From Marivirga lumbricoides (lineage in GTDB: Bacteria; Bacteroidota; Bacteroidia; Cytophagales; Cyclobacteriaceae): a DNA stretch of 64,000 bases. The stretch lies in the NCBI RefSeq assembly GCF_014636295.1, contig NZ_BMEC01000014.1:1-64000 (forward strand), given 5' to 3'. The notes beneath the pieces are model-generated. The model saw nothing but the letters and a program-made list of their open reading frames with translations. It was not told the DNA's origin and searched no databases. Positions 36,419-45,297 of the stretch are shown one piece after another. Numbering within the stretch: the stretch's first letter is position 1; each line of letters starts with the position of its first letter. The translations under genes and the position numbers were made by a program.

Positions 36419-37111
36419 TTATAGTTTCTCTTCAATTTTATCACGTAAGTCGGCAAAATCCCATCCTAATGCCGGGCTATTCTCAACTTTGCAGGTAATT
36501 TTCAATGTATCTTCATGCAAGCCAATCGAGTTAGCTTCGCCTATTTGTAACTCCACAGTTCCTACCTTTTCCTTTAGAGCTTCCTTTCCTAAATCATTCT
36601 CCGAAATAGTAAAAAGTACATTTATCATCGTTTGAATAAGTAATTTGCAAGTATAAAGCTCCATGGGAGACCCTATATCGTTTACATCAAAAAGCAAGGC
36701 TATTTCCTTATCTAACTTTTCAGAAAGCTTCATCCTCATATCAGAGATAAGCCTTTTCAATTCCAGTTTAGAGGGAACTTCAGAATCCGCAGGCTGAAAA
36801 GCTATCTTTCCATCTGAGAGCAAATACATAAAAGGTTTAGTATTGTGTAATTCAAGGCTCATTACAGAAGCACTATTACAATACTTCAGCTCTGGCATTC
36901 CTTCATGCAACTGGCCTAACAATATTTCTCCATTACTAATGTTATAATCTAGCAGAAAACCGCTAATCAATACACCTCCGCTTAACATTAATGTAAGTTG
37001 AGGCAAAATAGGTTTTTCCTTGTCCTCTTCATTTTTTGAATGTTCATATAATTTCTTAAGAACGTTTTGAGGACTGTCTGCTTTTAACTGAAGTAGTTTA
37101 TTGAAATCCAT
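36419..37111 (-). CDS. Hypothetical protein with the shared C-terminal module
   Basis: A 230-residue soluble protein of unknown function. The N-terminal 90 residues are beta-rich (LTLMLSGGVLISGFLLDYN, then FMYLLSDGKIAFQP). The middle, near 100-125, is helical and charged. The C-terminal 75 residues match the 35342-35737 protein. It lies 46 bp upstream of the TssD-like gene on the same strand and may share a transcript with it. The combination of a cytoplasmic protein, an exported TssD-like protein and a stand-alone module hints at a small functional unit. Confidence 0.65.
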   Translation of the reverse strand: MDFNKLLQLKADSPQNVLKKLYEHSKNEEDKEKPILPQLTLMLSGGVLISGFLLDYNISNGEILLGQLHEGMPELKYCNSASVMSLELHNTKPFMYLLSDGKIAFQPADSEVPSKLELKRLISDMRMKLSEKLDKEIALLFDVNDIGSPMELYTCKLLIQTMINVLFTISENDLGKEALKEKVGTVELQIGEANSIGLHEDTLKITCKVENSPALGWDFADLRDKIEEKL

Positions 37112-37280
37112 AGATTATTAAATTAAGTTTGTTTGCTACAAAGATGATTTGGTTTTCAGTTAGTTACCTCACTGTTTCCAGTGATATTGAGGATTCACTT
37201 TCTCTAGGTAGAAAGAGGTGGTAAAGAATGAATAAGTTTGAAAAATAGAATTGCCTTGCATTCACAAAACATGACAACCG

Positions 37281-38369
37281 ATGATCAGAAGCTTCCTTAT
37301 TTTTTGTTTGATATTTTGCCATTCTCAGCTACAGGCTCAAGAAAAAGATAAGACCTGGGTGGCTTTTTGGGATGAAGCCTATGATTTACGAGGGTTTAAA
37401 GATGCTGATGGAAACGTTGTTATTCCTCCTAAATTTATGGGATTTACGGTTGCTTCTCAATTTGATGAAGTGATTGCCGTGATGGAAGAAGCTAACGGGC
37501 AGTTTATCAGCTACCATCTTTCAAAATCAGGTAATATTTTTGGCAAAGATAGTTTATACATTTCTGATAATTCAGCGGACTGTGAAAGTGAAGGTTTTAT
37601 CCGATTTGAGGCTAATGAAAAAGTTGGAATGTTCAATAGACATGGAGAAATTGTGATCCCGGCTGAGTATAATGCCCTTTCAAGGGTAATGAATGGACTC
37701 GTTATTGCATTAAAAGGAGCTAAGAAAAGCTTCTGGGATAAGATGAATCACTCCGGATGCAACCACTTTAGCTGGAAAGGGGGCGAAACAATTCTAATTG
37801 ACACAGCAAATAATATTTTAATAAAAGACTTCGAAAAAGAGAAACAGCTGGATTTTTATTCACTTGAAAAGACCTACAAAAAAACTTCTGACCCAACAAG
37901 GCTTAATTACAAAGCGGAAGACGGTTTTTACTACTCTTTTATTGATAAAGAAATGGCTTTTAAAAGCTGGTTACATGATAGCTTACTATCTGAACTAACC
38001 ATTCAAAAATTGCTGATAGCAAGCAATGATACTCTTTTTTATTGGGATGATATTGAAGGATGGGTTGAGCAGTCCAAACATGATTACCTCAAAAGCCAGT
38101 TTGATGACATCAAAAACAGTCTGCTTACAGTTAAAAATCCGTCCACTGATTATTTTATTTCTTTAGGTGACCTGGTAATTTTCAACGAACACTCTTCAGT
38201 TTACAATAAGTATTTCAATAACTGTGGTCAGGCAAAAACATGGCGATTCCCGCTTTTTACCATTGTTATTAATAGCAGTGAGAAAGATAAACTGACACAG
38301 GATCATATTTCATTCTTAAAAACAGATGGAGGATACCAATTGATTAACGTTACACTGAGAAACCCATAA
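37281..38369 (+). CDS. Secreted WG-repeat-like protein
   Basis: A 362-residue protein with a signal peptide (ending SQLQAQ at about residue 20). Degenerate WG/KWGF-like repeat units appear early: DADGNVVIPPKFMG, then EKVGMFNRHGEIVIPAEYNALS. The later part has no clear repeats. It contains two Cys pairs, ends in a beta-rich segment and has no recognisable catalytic motif. WG-repeat proteins are common at Bacteroidetes cell surfaces, with unknown roles. A terminator hairpin lies 24 bp beyond its stop. Confidence 0.65.
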   Translation: MIRSFLIFCLIFCHSQLQAQEKDKTWVAFWDEAYDLRGFKDADGNVVIPPKFMGFTVASQFDEVIAVMEEANGQFISYHLSKSGNIFGKDSLYISDNSADCESEGFIRFEANEKVGMFNRHGEIVIPAEYNALSRVMNGLVIALKGAKKSFWDKMNHSGCNHFSWKGGETILIDTANNILIKDFEKEKQLDFYSLEKTYKKTSDPTRLNYKAEDGFYYSFIDKEMAFKSWLHDSLLSELTIQKLLIASNDTLFYWDDIEGWVEQSKHDYLKSQFDDIKNSLLTVKNPSTDYFISLGDLVIFNEHSSVYNKYFNNCGQAKTWRFPLFTIVINSSEKDKLTQDHISFLKTDGGYQLINVTLRNP

Positions 38370-38392
38370 AGAAAGAATTTGTAAAACAGAAA

Positions 38393-38412
38393 AAGCCGGC
38401 TTAAACCGGCTT
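38393..38412. terminator. Bidirectional terminator between the WG-repeat gene and lysS
   Basis: AAGCCGG and CCGGCTT pair over CTTAAA. A-rich and T-rich flanks suit both directions, between two converging genes. Confidence 0.65.
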
Positions 38413-38475
38413 CTCTGTCGTGACTTGATATTAATTCTTAATTACAAATCACCCAATTATTAATTCCTAATTAAA

Positions 38476-40203
38476 TTAACTCACCCATGCTTTCACCTCA
38501 TCAGGCGTAACACTTGGTAAGTCAAGCTTCATTTTTTTCTTTAATCCACTAATTTCATGATGCAATTTGGTATGCTTTGTAGCTTTCAATTGCTCAATAC
38601 TTTGGATTCCGGCCTCCATTACTACCGGTACCCACTCCTGAGGTACACCGGCTGCTACAAAATCAGCAGCAGTGGTTACTTTTGCTAACTTCTCAGCCTT
38701 CATCTGAGGGAAGAAAAGCACATCCTGAATGGAATTGCTGTTGGTCATAATCATTGCCAAACGGTCAATCCCTATACCCAAACCAGCTGTAGGTGGCATT
38801 CCATACTCCAACGCACGAAGGAAATCCTCATCCAATACCATGGCTTCGTCATCTCCCCTTTTCCCTAGCTCCAATTGCTCTTCAAATCTCTGGCGCTGAT
38901 CAATAGGGTCGTTCAGCTCGGAGAATGCATTACAAATCTCCTTACCATTACAAATGGCTTCAAACCTTTCCACCAAACCTTCTTTAGTAGGATGCTTCTT
39001 AGCCAGCGGTGACATCTCAATCGGGTAATCAGTAATAAATGTGGGCTGAATCAATTGACCTTCACATTTCTCACCAAAAATTTCATCTATTAATTTGCCT
39101 TTACCCATTGAATCGTCAATAGGTACATGCAATTTTTTGGCTGTAGCCCTTAATTCGTCCTCATTCATTTCAGAAATGTCTATACCCGTAAAATGCTCTA
39201 TGGCTTCATACATAGTAAAACGTTTCCATGGACGTTGGAAATTAATCACATTTTTACCTACCTGCACTTCAGTGGTTCCATGAATATCCATAGCTACTTT
39301 CTCTACCATCTCCTCCACCAAATCCATCATCCATTGGTAATCTTTGTAGGCTACATACAGCTCAACCTGTGTAAATTCAGGATTATGGAAACGCGACATC
39401 CCTTCATTTCTGAAATCTTTTGCGAATTCAAATACGCCATCAAAACCACCAACAATTAATCTTTTCAGATATAGCTCGTTAGCAATTCTTAAATATAGCG
39501 TCATATCTAAAGTATTGTGGTGCGTTTTAAAAGGACGCGCTGCGGCACCACCGTATAAAGGCTGAAGAATAGGAGTTTCTACTTCAAGATAGCCCTTATT
39601 ACCCAGAAAATTCCTCATTGAATTCACCAGTTTTGTGCGCTTCTTAAAAGTTTCCCTCACATTTGGGTTCACAATCAAATCTACATAACGCTGTCTGTAT
39701 CGTTGCTCAGCATCTGTAAAAGCATCGTATCTTTTCACATTTCCCGCATCATCTTTTACCTCTTTTGTGATTGGCAAAGGCCGTAGTGATTTAGATAAAA
39801 TCCTCAGTTCTGTAACATGTATTGATATTTCCCCTACCTGAGTGGTAAATACATATCCTTTAACACCAATGATATCACCGATATCCATGTGCTTTTTGAA
39901 AACCGTATTATAGAAGGATTTATCTTCTTCCGGACATATTTCATCTCGGCTAATGTACAATTGAATTCTTCCTGTGCTATCTTGTATTTCAGCAAAGGAG
40001 GCTTTCCCCATTATCCGTTTACTCATTAAGCGACCAGCGATGCTAATATTCTTGTAATCCAGCTTATTAGTTTCATAGTTTTTCTTAATATCCTGCGCAC
40101 TTACATTTACTTCAAATGTGGGGGCCGGATAAGGATTTATTCCCATCGCATGTAACTCTTCCCTACTCTTCCTTCTTTCAATTTCCTGTTCGCTCAATTG
40201 CAT
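38476..40203 (-). CDS. lysS: Lysyl-tRNA synthetase, class II
   Basis: This enzyme charges tRNA-Lys with lysine. The 575-residue protein has an OB-fold anticodon-binding domain (about 55-150) and the class II catalytic core. Motif 2 is [18 protein letters not shown] and motif 3 is [15 protein letters not shown]. It is about 70 residues longer than E. coli LysS. The C-terminal extension has helical-hairpin repeats ([30 protein letters not shown]), as is usual for Bacteroidetes. It is a single-gene unit with a candidate -7 element upstream. Confidence 0.97.
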   Translation of the reverse strand: MQLSEQEIERRKSREELHAMGINPYPAPTFEVNVSAQDIKKNYETNKLDYKNISIAGRLMSKRIMGKASFAEIQDSTGRIQLYISRDEICPEEDKSFYNTVFKKHMDIGDIIGVKGYVFTTQVGEISIHVTELRILSKSLRPLPITKEVKDDAGNVKRYDAFTDAEQRYRQRYVDLIVNPNVRETFKKRTKLVNSMRNFLGNKGYLEVETPILQPLYGGAAARPFKTHHNTLDMTLYLRIANELYLKRLIVGGFDGVFEFAKDFRNEGMSRFHNPEFTQVELYVAYKDYQWMMDLVEEMVEKVAMDIHGTTEVQVGKNVINFQRPWKRFTMYEAIEHFTGIDISEMNEDELRATAKKLHVPIDDSMGKGKLIDEIFGEKCEGQLIQPTFITDYPIEMSPLAKKHPTKEGLVERFEAICNGKEICNAFSELNDPIDQRQRFEEQLELGKRGDDEAMVLDEDFLRALEYGMPPTAGLGIGIDRLAMIMTNSNSIQDVLFFPQMKAEKLAKVTTAADFVAAGVPQEWVPVVMEAGIQSIEQLKATKHTKLHHEISGLKKKMKLDLPSVTPDEVKAWVS

Positions 40204-40266
40204 ATTGATAATATTTATTATTTATAATGAATTCCCGGATAGAATTCATTTTGTGTTTGAAAGCTG

Positions 40267-40274
40267 CAAATTTA
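40267..40274 (-). promoter_or_regulatory. Candidate -7 element of lysS
   Basis: TAAATTTG on the minus strand fits TAnnTTTG, 64 bp before the lysS start. Confidence 0.3.
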
Positions 40275-40351
40275 AAATATTATTAAGAATTATTTACCTT
40301 AATAAGGTGATAAAGTGGTTGCGGGATCAAGGAAGCAACCACTACCAATAA

Positions 40352-41548
40352 CTATTTCTTCTGTCTTTTCTCTGCCTTTCTTCTCTTCATTTCTTCCTTG
40401 ATCATCAGGAATTCGCGGCTGCTTTGTCCAGCCATAGCGGTATTTTCTTCTGCCCTTCTGAACAAATAGGGCATCACTGCTTTCACCGGACCGTAAGGGA
40501 CATATTTGGCTACATTATAACCTTCACTTGCCAGGTTAAAAGAGATATTATCGCTCATTCCATATAATTGGGCTGAATAAACTCTCTCATCATTTCTTGC
40601 AATACCTGCTTTTTCCATCTGTACCGTTAAAAAATAATTACTGTACTGATTGTGTGATCCTGAACAAAGCGCGATGTTATCAATATTTTCAACGCAATAC
40701 TCCAGGGCTGTATTATAATCCAGGTCAGTGGCCGCTTTAGATACCTGAATAGGGTTTTTGTAACCTTTTCTCTCTGCTCTCTCTGCTTCCTTTTCCATAT
40801 AAGCACCTCGCACAAGTTTTATTCCTAAATGAAAACCTTCTTTAGTTGCCGTTTCATGGGCTTTCTTAAGGTTTTCCAGCATGTCCCATCTGTACATCTG
40901 GAAAGTATTATAAATAATAGCTTTCTCTTTATTGTACTTGCGCATCATATTGTATACAATATCATCAACTGTTTTTTGAATCCAGCTTTCTTCAGCATCT
41001 ACAAACAATCGCACATCATTTTTATAGGCATATGCACAAATTTTTTCTATTCTTTCCTTGCTTGCCTCAAAGCTGGCAACTTCCTTTTCATTTAGCTTTT
41101 CATGGTTTTGAACTTTCTCAAAAACATTGGTCATTGCTATTCCGGTGATCTTAAACACACAAAAAGGTATATTATCATCTCCGGCAGACCTGTCAATTGT
41201 TCTCAGAATTTCCTGGGTGGTTTCTTCAAATCCTCTGTCGGTATCAGCCCCTTCCACAGAATAATCTAAAATTGAGCCAATATTAAATTTGGCAAGTTCA
41301 TCAATGGTTCCCTGGCTATCTTCAATATCTATTCCGCCACAAAACTGATCGTATATAGTATTTCTTATAACTCCTGAAATGGGTAAGCGGAGTGCAAAAC
41401 CAAGTTTCACTGAAGCTTTTCCTATGTTTACCAACCACCTACGGTTCATCATAGAAAATAAAAAATAAGCTTTCTTTAATTGCTTATCTGTTTTGGAGGA
41501 GAAAGCAATTGAAACATCCTCAAAGATTGGGTTAGTTGTAACTTCCAT
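40352..41548 (-). CDS. Proline dehydrogenase
   Basis: A FAD enzyme that oxidises proline to pyrroline-5-carboxylate, the first step of proline catabolism. From ATG 41548 it has 398 residues, a stand-alone PRODH of the Bacteroidetes/eukaryote-like length. Family motifs include FVDAEESW, YNTFQMYRWDMLENL, GIKLVRGAYMEKE and the C-terminal QLYGMSDNISFNLA and YGPVKAVMPYLFRRAEEN, which bind FAD and proline. No P5C dehydrogenase is adjacent, so the second step is encoded elsewhere. Seven extra codons upstream to 41569 are open but unlikely. Confidence 0.94.
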   Translation of the reverse strand: MEVTTNPIFEDVSIAFSSKTDKQLKKAYFLFSMMNRRWLVNIGKASVKLGFALRLPISGVIRNTIYDQFCGGIDIEDSQGTIDELAKFNIGSILDYSVEGADTDRGFEETTQEILRTIDRSAGDDNIPFCVFKITGIAMTNVFEKVQNHEKLNEKEVASFEASKERIEKICAYAYKNDVRLFVDAEESWIQKTVDDIVYNMMRKYNKEKAIIYNTFQMYRWDMLENLKKAHETATKEGFHLGIKLVRGAYMEKEAERAERKGYKNPIQVSKAATDLDYNTALEYCVENIDNIALCSGSHNQYSNYFLTVQMEKAGIARNDERVYSAQLYGMSDNISFNLASEGYNVAKYVPYGPVKAVMPYLFRRAEENTAMAGQSSREFLMIKEEMKRRKAEKRQKK

Positions 41549-41566
41549 ACTATCAATTAAAAAGTG

Positions 41567-41574
41567 CAAATATA
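41567..41574 (-). promoter_or_regulatory. Candidate -7 element of the proline dehydrogenase gene
   Basis: TATATTTG on the minus strand matches TAnnTTTG and ends 19 bp before the ATG, so the 5' untranslated region would be short. Confidence 0.35.
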
Positions 41575-41725
41575 GGTAATGACTAATGAGATTTATACCA
41601 TAAACGTATCAGATTTTTACAAATACTTTTAGGATATAATTTACCTTCCTATACTCACTATTTTAAAACATAATTGTTTATCAATTCATCAAATAATTTG
41701 CTCCTGAAGTATATTTTATGGCTTT

Positions 41726-41791
41726 AAACCATTTAGAGTTACAAACGCAACTAGCATAAAACTTAATAGTTAAACGGGAAGTAAATGGTTT
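41726..41791 (+). promoter_or_regulatory. Long-range inverted repeat before the first DAHP synthase gene
   Basis: AAACCATTTA (41726-41735) and TAAATGGTTT (41782-41791) are perfect 10-bp complements, 46 nt apart, ending 39 bp before ATG 41830. This could fold in the leader or be a pair of operator half-sites. No aromatic leader peptide or terminator accompanies it. Confidence 0.35.
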
Positions 41792-41829
41792 TATGAAAAC
41801 TACCTAACTTGCAGAGAATTTATGATCCT

Positions 41830-42894
41830 ATGGAATTAAAAAGTTGGTACGCAGAAGAAAAGCCATGGATAATTGCCGGTCCGTGTAGTGCAGAAACCGA
41901 AGACCAAATGATGGAAACAGTGGAAGGACTTGTTAAACAAGGCTTCAGCACCATTCGTGCAGGTGTTTGGAAACCAAGAACAAGGCCTAACAGTTTTGAA
42001 GGCGTGGGAGAAAAGGCTTTCCCTTGGATAAAACAGGCCAAAGAAGTGTTTAAAGTAAAATTTGCAATAGAAGTTGCCTCTGCCAGACATGTAGAATTAG
42101 CACTTCAAAATGATATTGACATCCTATGGGTTGGTGCCCGCACAACCGTTAATCCTTTCAATGTACAGGAAATAGCTGATGCACTTAAAGGAGTAAAAGA
42201 CAAACCTGTTTTGGTGAAAAATCCTGTAAACCCTGATTTAAACTTATGGATAGGGGCTCTGGAAAGAATTCATCAGGCCGGTATACAAAAAATAGGTGCC
42301 ATTCATCGTGGTTTTTCTACTTATCAGGAAAGCATCTATCGAAATATACCTCTTTGGCAAATTCCGCTTGATTTAAAATCGAGGTATCCTGAGCTACTCT
42401 TAATTTGCGACCCAAGCCATATAGCCGGTAAGAGGGATTTACTTTTTGAAATTGCTCAGAAAGCTATGAATCTACGCTATGATGGTTTAATCATTGAATC
42501 TCACAGAAGTCCTGATGAAGCTTGGAGCGATGCTGCCCAGCAGTTAACACCTGCCAATTTGAAGCTTATGCTGGATAAACTACAAATTCGGGACCTCACA
42601 ATTGCCAGTGCTAAACTGCAGAATAAGCTTGATCAGATAAGAGATGAAATAGATGAGACAGATAAAGAGCTATTGGAAGTTTTAGCCAGAAGATTTGAGT
42701 TAGTGAAGAAAGTAGGTAATTATAAAAAAGAGAAAAACGTGGCTATATTTCAGTTGGAAAGATGGAACGCTATTCTTAAAAACAGACCTGAATGGGGAGA
42801 AAAGCTTCAGCTCAATCCTGACTTTGTAAAAACGCTCTACCAATCTGTCCATGATGAGTCTATCAGAATTCAGACAGATATTTATAACGAATAG
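41830..42894 (+). CDS. DAHP synthase/chorismate mutase fusion, paralog 1
   Basis: A bifunctional aromatic-pathway enzyme. The N-terminal part (residues 1 to about 255) is a KDO8PS-like DAHP synthase that joins PEP and erythrose 4-phosphate (WIIAGPCSAE, then VWKPRTRP, WVGARTTVNPF, VLVKNPVNPD and CDPSHIAGKR). The C-terminal 90 residues form an AroQ-type chorismate mutase (DQIRDEIDETDKELLEVLARRF) that makes prephenate. I start at ATG 41830 rather than the upstream TTG 41809. It has 354 residues and is about half identical to the next gene by eye. Fusion couples the first step to the Phe/Tyr branch point and may allow feedback by prephenate. Confidence 0.95.
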   Translation: MELKSWYAEEKPWIIAGPCSAETEDQMMETVEGLVKQGFSTIRAGVWKPRTRPNSFEGVGEKAFPWIKQAKEVFKVKFAIEVASARHVELALQNDIDILWVGARTTVNPFNVQEIADALKGVKDKPVLVKNPVNPDLNLWIGALERIHQAGIQKIGAIHRGFSTYQESIYRNIPLWQIPLDLKSRYPELLLICDPSHIAGKRDLLFEIAQKAMNLRYDGLIIESHRSPDEAWSDAAQQLTPANLKLMLDKLQIRDLTIASAKLQNKLDQIRDEIDETDKELLEVLARRFELVKKVGNYKKEKNVAIFQLERWNAILKNRPEWGEKLQLNPDFVKTLYQSVHDESIRIQTDIYNE

Positions 42895-42977
42895 CCTTAA
42901 CTCAACAAAATAAACAGTGGATTTTACTATTTTACTCGAAACTTTAGTGTAGTTCAATAAAAAAAATAACTTTTTAT

Positions 42978-43007
42978 TTTGTTTTAAAAAACAAGTCTTT
43001 ACATTTA
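42978..43007 (+). promoter_or_regulatory. Candidate promoter for the attenuated aro operon
   Basis: TTTG (42978-42981) is followed after 18 bases by TACATTTA (43000-43007), seven of eight bases fitting the region's TTTG / TAnnTTTG pattern. The start of transcription would fall almost on the leader ATG at 43012, so the leader peptide might be translated from a leaderless message. Otherwise the true promoter lies further upstream. Confidence 0.35.
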
Positions 43008-43011
43008 CGTC

Positions 43012-43092
43012 ATGTTAAATCTACAAGGACGATTTTATTTTTACTTTTACTTTAGCCCGCTGGAGCGAGTCGGACCTTGTATTACTATGTAA
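43012..43092 (+). CDS. Phe/Tyr leader peptide of the transcription attenuator
   Basis: A 26-codon frame from ATG 43012 to TAA 43090-43092. Codons 8 to 14 (43033-43053) encode FYFYFYF, four Phe and three Tyr in a row. This is the design of leader peptides such as PheL and TrpL, in which ribosome stalling at a regulated amino acid decides whether a downstream terminator forms. It lies directly before a DAHP synthase/chorismate mutase gene, whose products are Phe and Tyr. The peptide itself is not expected to have any other role. Confidence 0.85.
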   Translation: MLNLQGRFYFYFYFSPLERVGPCITM

Positions 43093-43148
43093 TTAAAATA
43101 TACTTAAACATACACAAGCCCGATTCGCAAGAGTCGGGCTTTTTTTTT
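43023..43148 (+). promoter_or_regulatory. Attenuator RNA: competing hairpins controlling the second aro gene
   Basis: Four segments can be named. A (43023-43032, ACAAGG plus ACGA) pairs with the end of B (43070-43080). B (43065-43073, GCGAGTCGG) pairs with C (43120-43128, CCGATTCGC), with one G-U pair, as the antiterminator. C (43116-43126) pairs with D (43131-43141) in an 11-bp stem closed by GCAA and followed by eight Ts, the terminator. A ribosome stalled on the Phe/Tyr codons covers A, leaving B free to trap C. A ribosome that reaches the stop covers B, so C-D forms. High Phe and Tyr should therefore switch off the operon. Confidence 0.8.
43116..43148 (+). terminator. Attenuator terminator with GCAA tetraloop
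   Basis: The stem 43116-43126 / 43131-43141 is 11 bp, the loop is GCAA, and T8 covers 43141-43148. It ends eight bases before ATG 43157, so it can only make sense as a conditional terminator or as the end of a very short transcript. Confidence 0.9.
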
Positions 43149-43156
43149 ACACAAAA

Positions 43157-44272
43157 ATGAAAGAGAGAAAAATGAAAACGCTCAAAATGAAAGATTGGGG
43201 CCTCGGCCTGGGAAAACATGTGGTAATAGCAGGCCCGTGTAGTGTAGAAACAGAAAAGCAGTTGGAAGAACTTTGCAACAGCTTTGAACGTGAACCTCAA
43301 ATTGGCATGTTCCGCGGAGGAGTATGGAAACCTAGAACCAGACCGGGTAATTTTGAAGGGTTGGGCGAAGAGGCTCTTCCATGGCTTCAGGAAGTAAAAA
43401 ATCGGTTAAAAATTCCGGTATGCATAGAGGTGGCCAACACTGCGCATGTTGAAGCTGCATTGAAACATGGCATTGATGTACTTTGGATTGGTGCCAGAAC
43501 AACTGTAAACCCTTTTTCAGTACAGGAAATAGCAGATTCACTACGAGGAGTTGATATACCTGTAATGGTAAAAAACCCTATAAACCCTGATCTGGCTCTT
43601 TGGGTAGGTGCTCTGGAGAGAATGTATGATGCTGGGTTAAATAAGTTAGCGGCCATTCACAGAGGTTTTGCTGATCCGTATGACAAGACCTACAGAAACA
43701 AACCTAACTGGAACCTGGCCATGCAACTTAAACTGGAGCTTCCTGAAATTGAAATCATTAACGATCCAAGCCATATTGGAGGTAAATCAGAAATGATTAA
43801 AGACATTTCACAGCGAGCATTGAATTTTGGTATGGACGGGCTAATGATTGAAACACACCCTAACCCTCAGGAAGCATGGAGTGATGCCAGGCAGCAGGTA
43901 ACACCAGAACAACTGTTAACCATTCTGAAAGAAATCTCTTTCAAAGATAAAATTGATCTGGAAGGTGAAATCCCGGGCAATTTAAAAGAAATGAGAGATG
44001 CCATAGATCACATTGATGAAAAATTAATAGATTTATTATCTGATAGATTTCATGTAATTGATCAGGTAGGAGCTTACAAAAAGGCGCATCAGCTGGCGGT
44101 ATACCAGGACTCACGATGGAAAAATGTTATGCAAAATCGAATTGAATTAGGAAAGAAAAAAGACATGAGCGAAAAATTCATGAAAAGTTTCCTGGTAGCT
44201 ATACATGATGAATCTATTAAACGACAGGAAAAACAAATGGCATTGAAAAAGGAGCACCAAACCATCATATGA
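43157..44272 (+). CDS. DAHP synthase/chorismate mutase fusion, paralog 2 (attenuated)
   Basis: This is a second copy of the bifunctional enzyme, with 371 residues from ATG 43157; ATGs at 43172 and 43187 are also possible. DAHP synthase motifs are VVIAGPCSVE, VWKPRTRPGNF, WIGARTTVNPF, VMVKNPINPD and NDPSHIGGKSEM. The chorismate mutase tail begins near residue 285 (LKEMRDAIDHIDEKLIDLLSDRF). It is the first full gene after the Phe/Tyr attenuator. It overlaps aroB by four bases (ATGA), so aroB is under the same control. Two isozymes with different leaders suggest one constitutive and one amino-acid-regulated enzyme. Confidence 0.95.
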   Translation: MKERKMKTLKMKDWGLGLGKHVVIAGPCSVETEKQLEELCNSFEREPQIGMFRGGVWKPRTRPGNFEGLGEEALPWLQEVKNRLKIPVCIEVANTAHVEAALKHGIDVLWIGARTTVNPFSVQEIADSLRGVDIPVMVKNPINPDLALWVGALERMYDAGLNKLAAIHRGFADPYDKTYRNKPNWNLAMQLKLELPEIEIINDPSHIGGKSEMIKDISQRALNFGMDGLMIETHPNPQEAWSDARQQVTPEQLLTILKEISFKDKIDLEGEIPGNLKEMRDAIDHIDEKLIDLLSDRFHVIDQVGAYKKAHQLAVYQDSRWKNVMQNRIELGKKKDMSEKFMKSFLVAIHDESIKRQEKQMALKKEHQTII

Positions 44273-45297
44273 GTAAAGTATATTTCAGCAAAATTGATAA
44301 GTTAAGAGACATTTTAAGCTCAATTTCTTTTTCCAGGTTATTTGTCCTGGTTGATGATCAAACAGAAAAACACTGCTACCCTTTAGTTAAGCCATTTTTG
44401 GCAGACCATATTCTTATAAGTGTAAAGAGCGGAGAGATTAACAAAACATTGGCTAGCTGTACAGAGATATGGGGGCAATTAACAACTCATGAGGCTGATA
44501 GAAATGCTTTATTAATCAATTTGGGAGGCGGTGTAATTACTGATATGGGTGGTTTTTGTGCCGGAGCATATAAAAGAGGAATTAATTTCATCAATATTCC
44601 CACCACCTTACTGGCTCAGGTAGACGCCAGCTCGGGGGGTAAAACAGGTGTTGATTTTGAAGGTTTTAAAAACCATATTGGTTTATTTTGCGAGCCACAG
44701 TGTGTTCTTATTGATACAATTTTTCACCGAACCCTGCCAGCTAATCAAATGAGGTCTGGCTTTGCTGAAATGCTAAAGCATGGCTTGATAGCTGATGCAG
44801 GTCATTGGGAAGCTTTAAAAAGTATAAGCTACCAATCAGTAGATCTTGATGCAATAAAATCATCAGTTGCTATTAAGCAGAAGGTTACTGAAGCGGATCC
44901 CACTGAAAAAGGTGTTAGAAAAATTCTGAATTTCGGGCATACTATAGGACATGCCTTTGAATCTTTTTGCCTGAGTAATGACATCCCCCTCTTGCATGGA
45001 GAGGCTATTGCTGTCGGAATGATTGCCGAAGCCTTCATTTCGAACAGTAAAAGGCTCTTAGGAGATCAGGAGAGGGAAGAAATAGAACAGTATCTAAAAG
45101 AGATTTATGACTTGCCGGATATTAAAAAAGCCTCCTATCATGAGATACTGAGGCTTTGCAAACAAGATAAAAAGAATAAAAATGGGAAAGTACTAATGAG
45201 TCTTCTGGAAAAAAAAGGAAAAGCAACTTACGATGTACCAATAGATGACCAGTTGATACAGGAAGCTATTTCATATACTCTAGAACTTCACTTTTGA
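44269..45297 (+). CDS. aroB: 3-Dehydroquinate synthase
   Basis: This NAD- and zinc-dependent enzyme converts DAHP to 3-dehydroquinate, the second shikimate step. The 342-residue protein has INLGGGVITDMGGFCAGAYKRGI, then PTTLLAQVDASSGGKTGVDF, GFAEMLKHGLI, and the zinc ligand region with LNFGHTIGHAFE. Starting inside the stop codon of the DAHP synthase/chorismate mutase gene (ATGA overlap) gives translational coupling of consecutive pathway steps. Its 3' end overlaps the converging YtxH-like gene by 18 bp. Confidence 0.96.
   Translation: MSKVYFSKIDKLRDILSSISFSRLFVLVDDQTEKHCYPLVKPFLADHILISVKSGEINKTLASCTEIWGQLTTHEADRNALLINLGGGVITDMGGFCAGAYKRGINFINIPTTLLAQVDASSGGKTGVDFEGFKNHIGLFCEPQCVLIDTIFHRTLPANQMRSGFAEMLKHGLIADAGHWEALKSISYQSVDLDAIKSSVAIKQKVTEADPTEKGVRKILNFGHTIGHAFESFCLSNDIPLLHGEAIAVGMIAEAFISNSKRLLGDQEREEIEQYLKEIYDLPDIKKASYHEILRLCKQDKKNKNGKVLMSLLEKKGKATYDVPIDDQLIQEAISYTLELHF

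Noticed and set aside
35905-37111. A type VI secretion gene cluster
   Set aside because: Only a TssD-like protein is seen, and it has a signal peptide. No sheath, baseplate or ATPase gene is present.
41726-41808. A second aromatic attenuator before the first DAHP synthase gene
   Set aside because: The only start in the area gives a five-codon frame (MKTT then stop), and there is no hairpin followed by a T-run.
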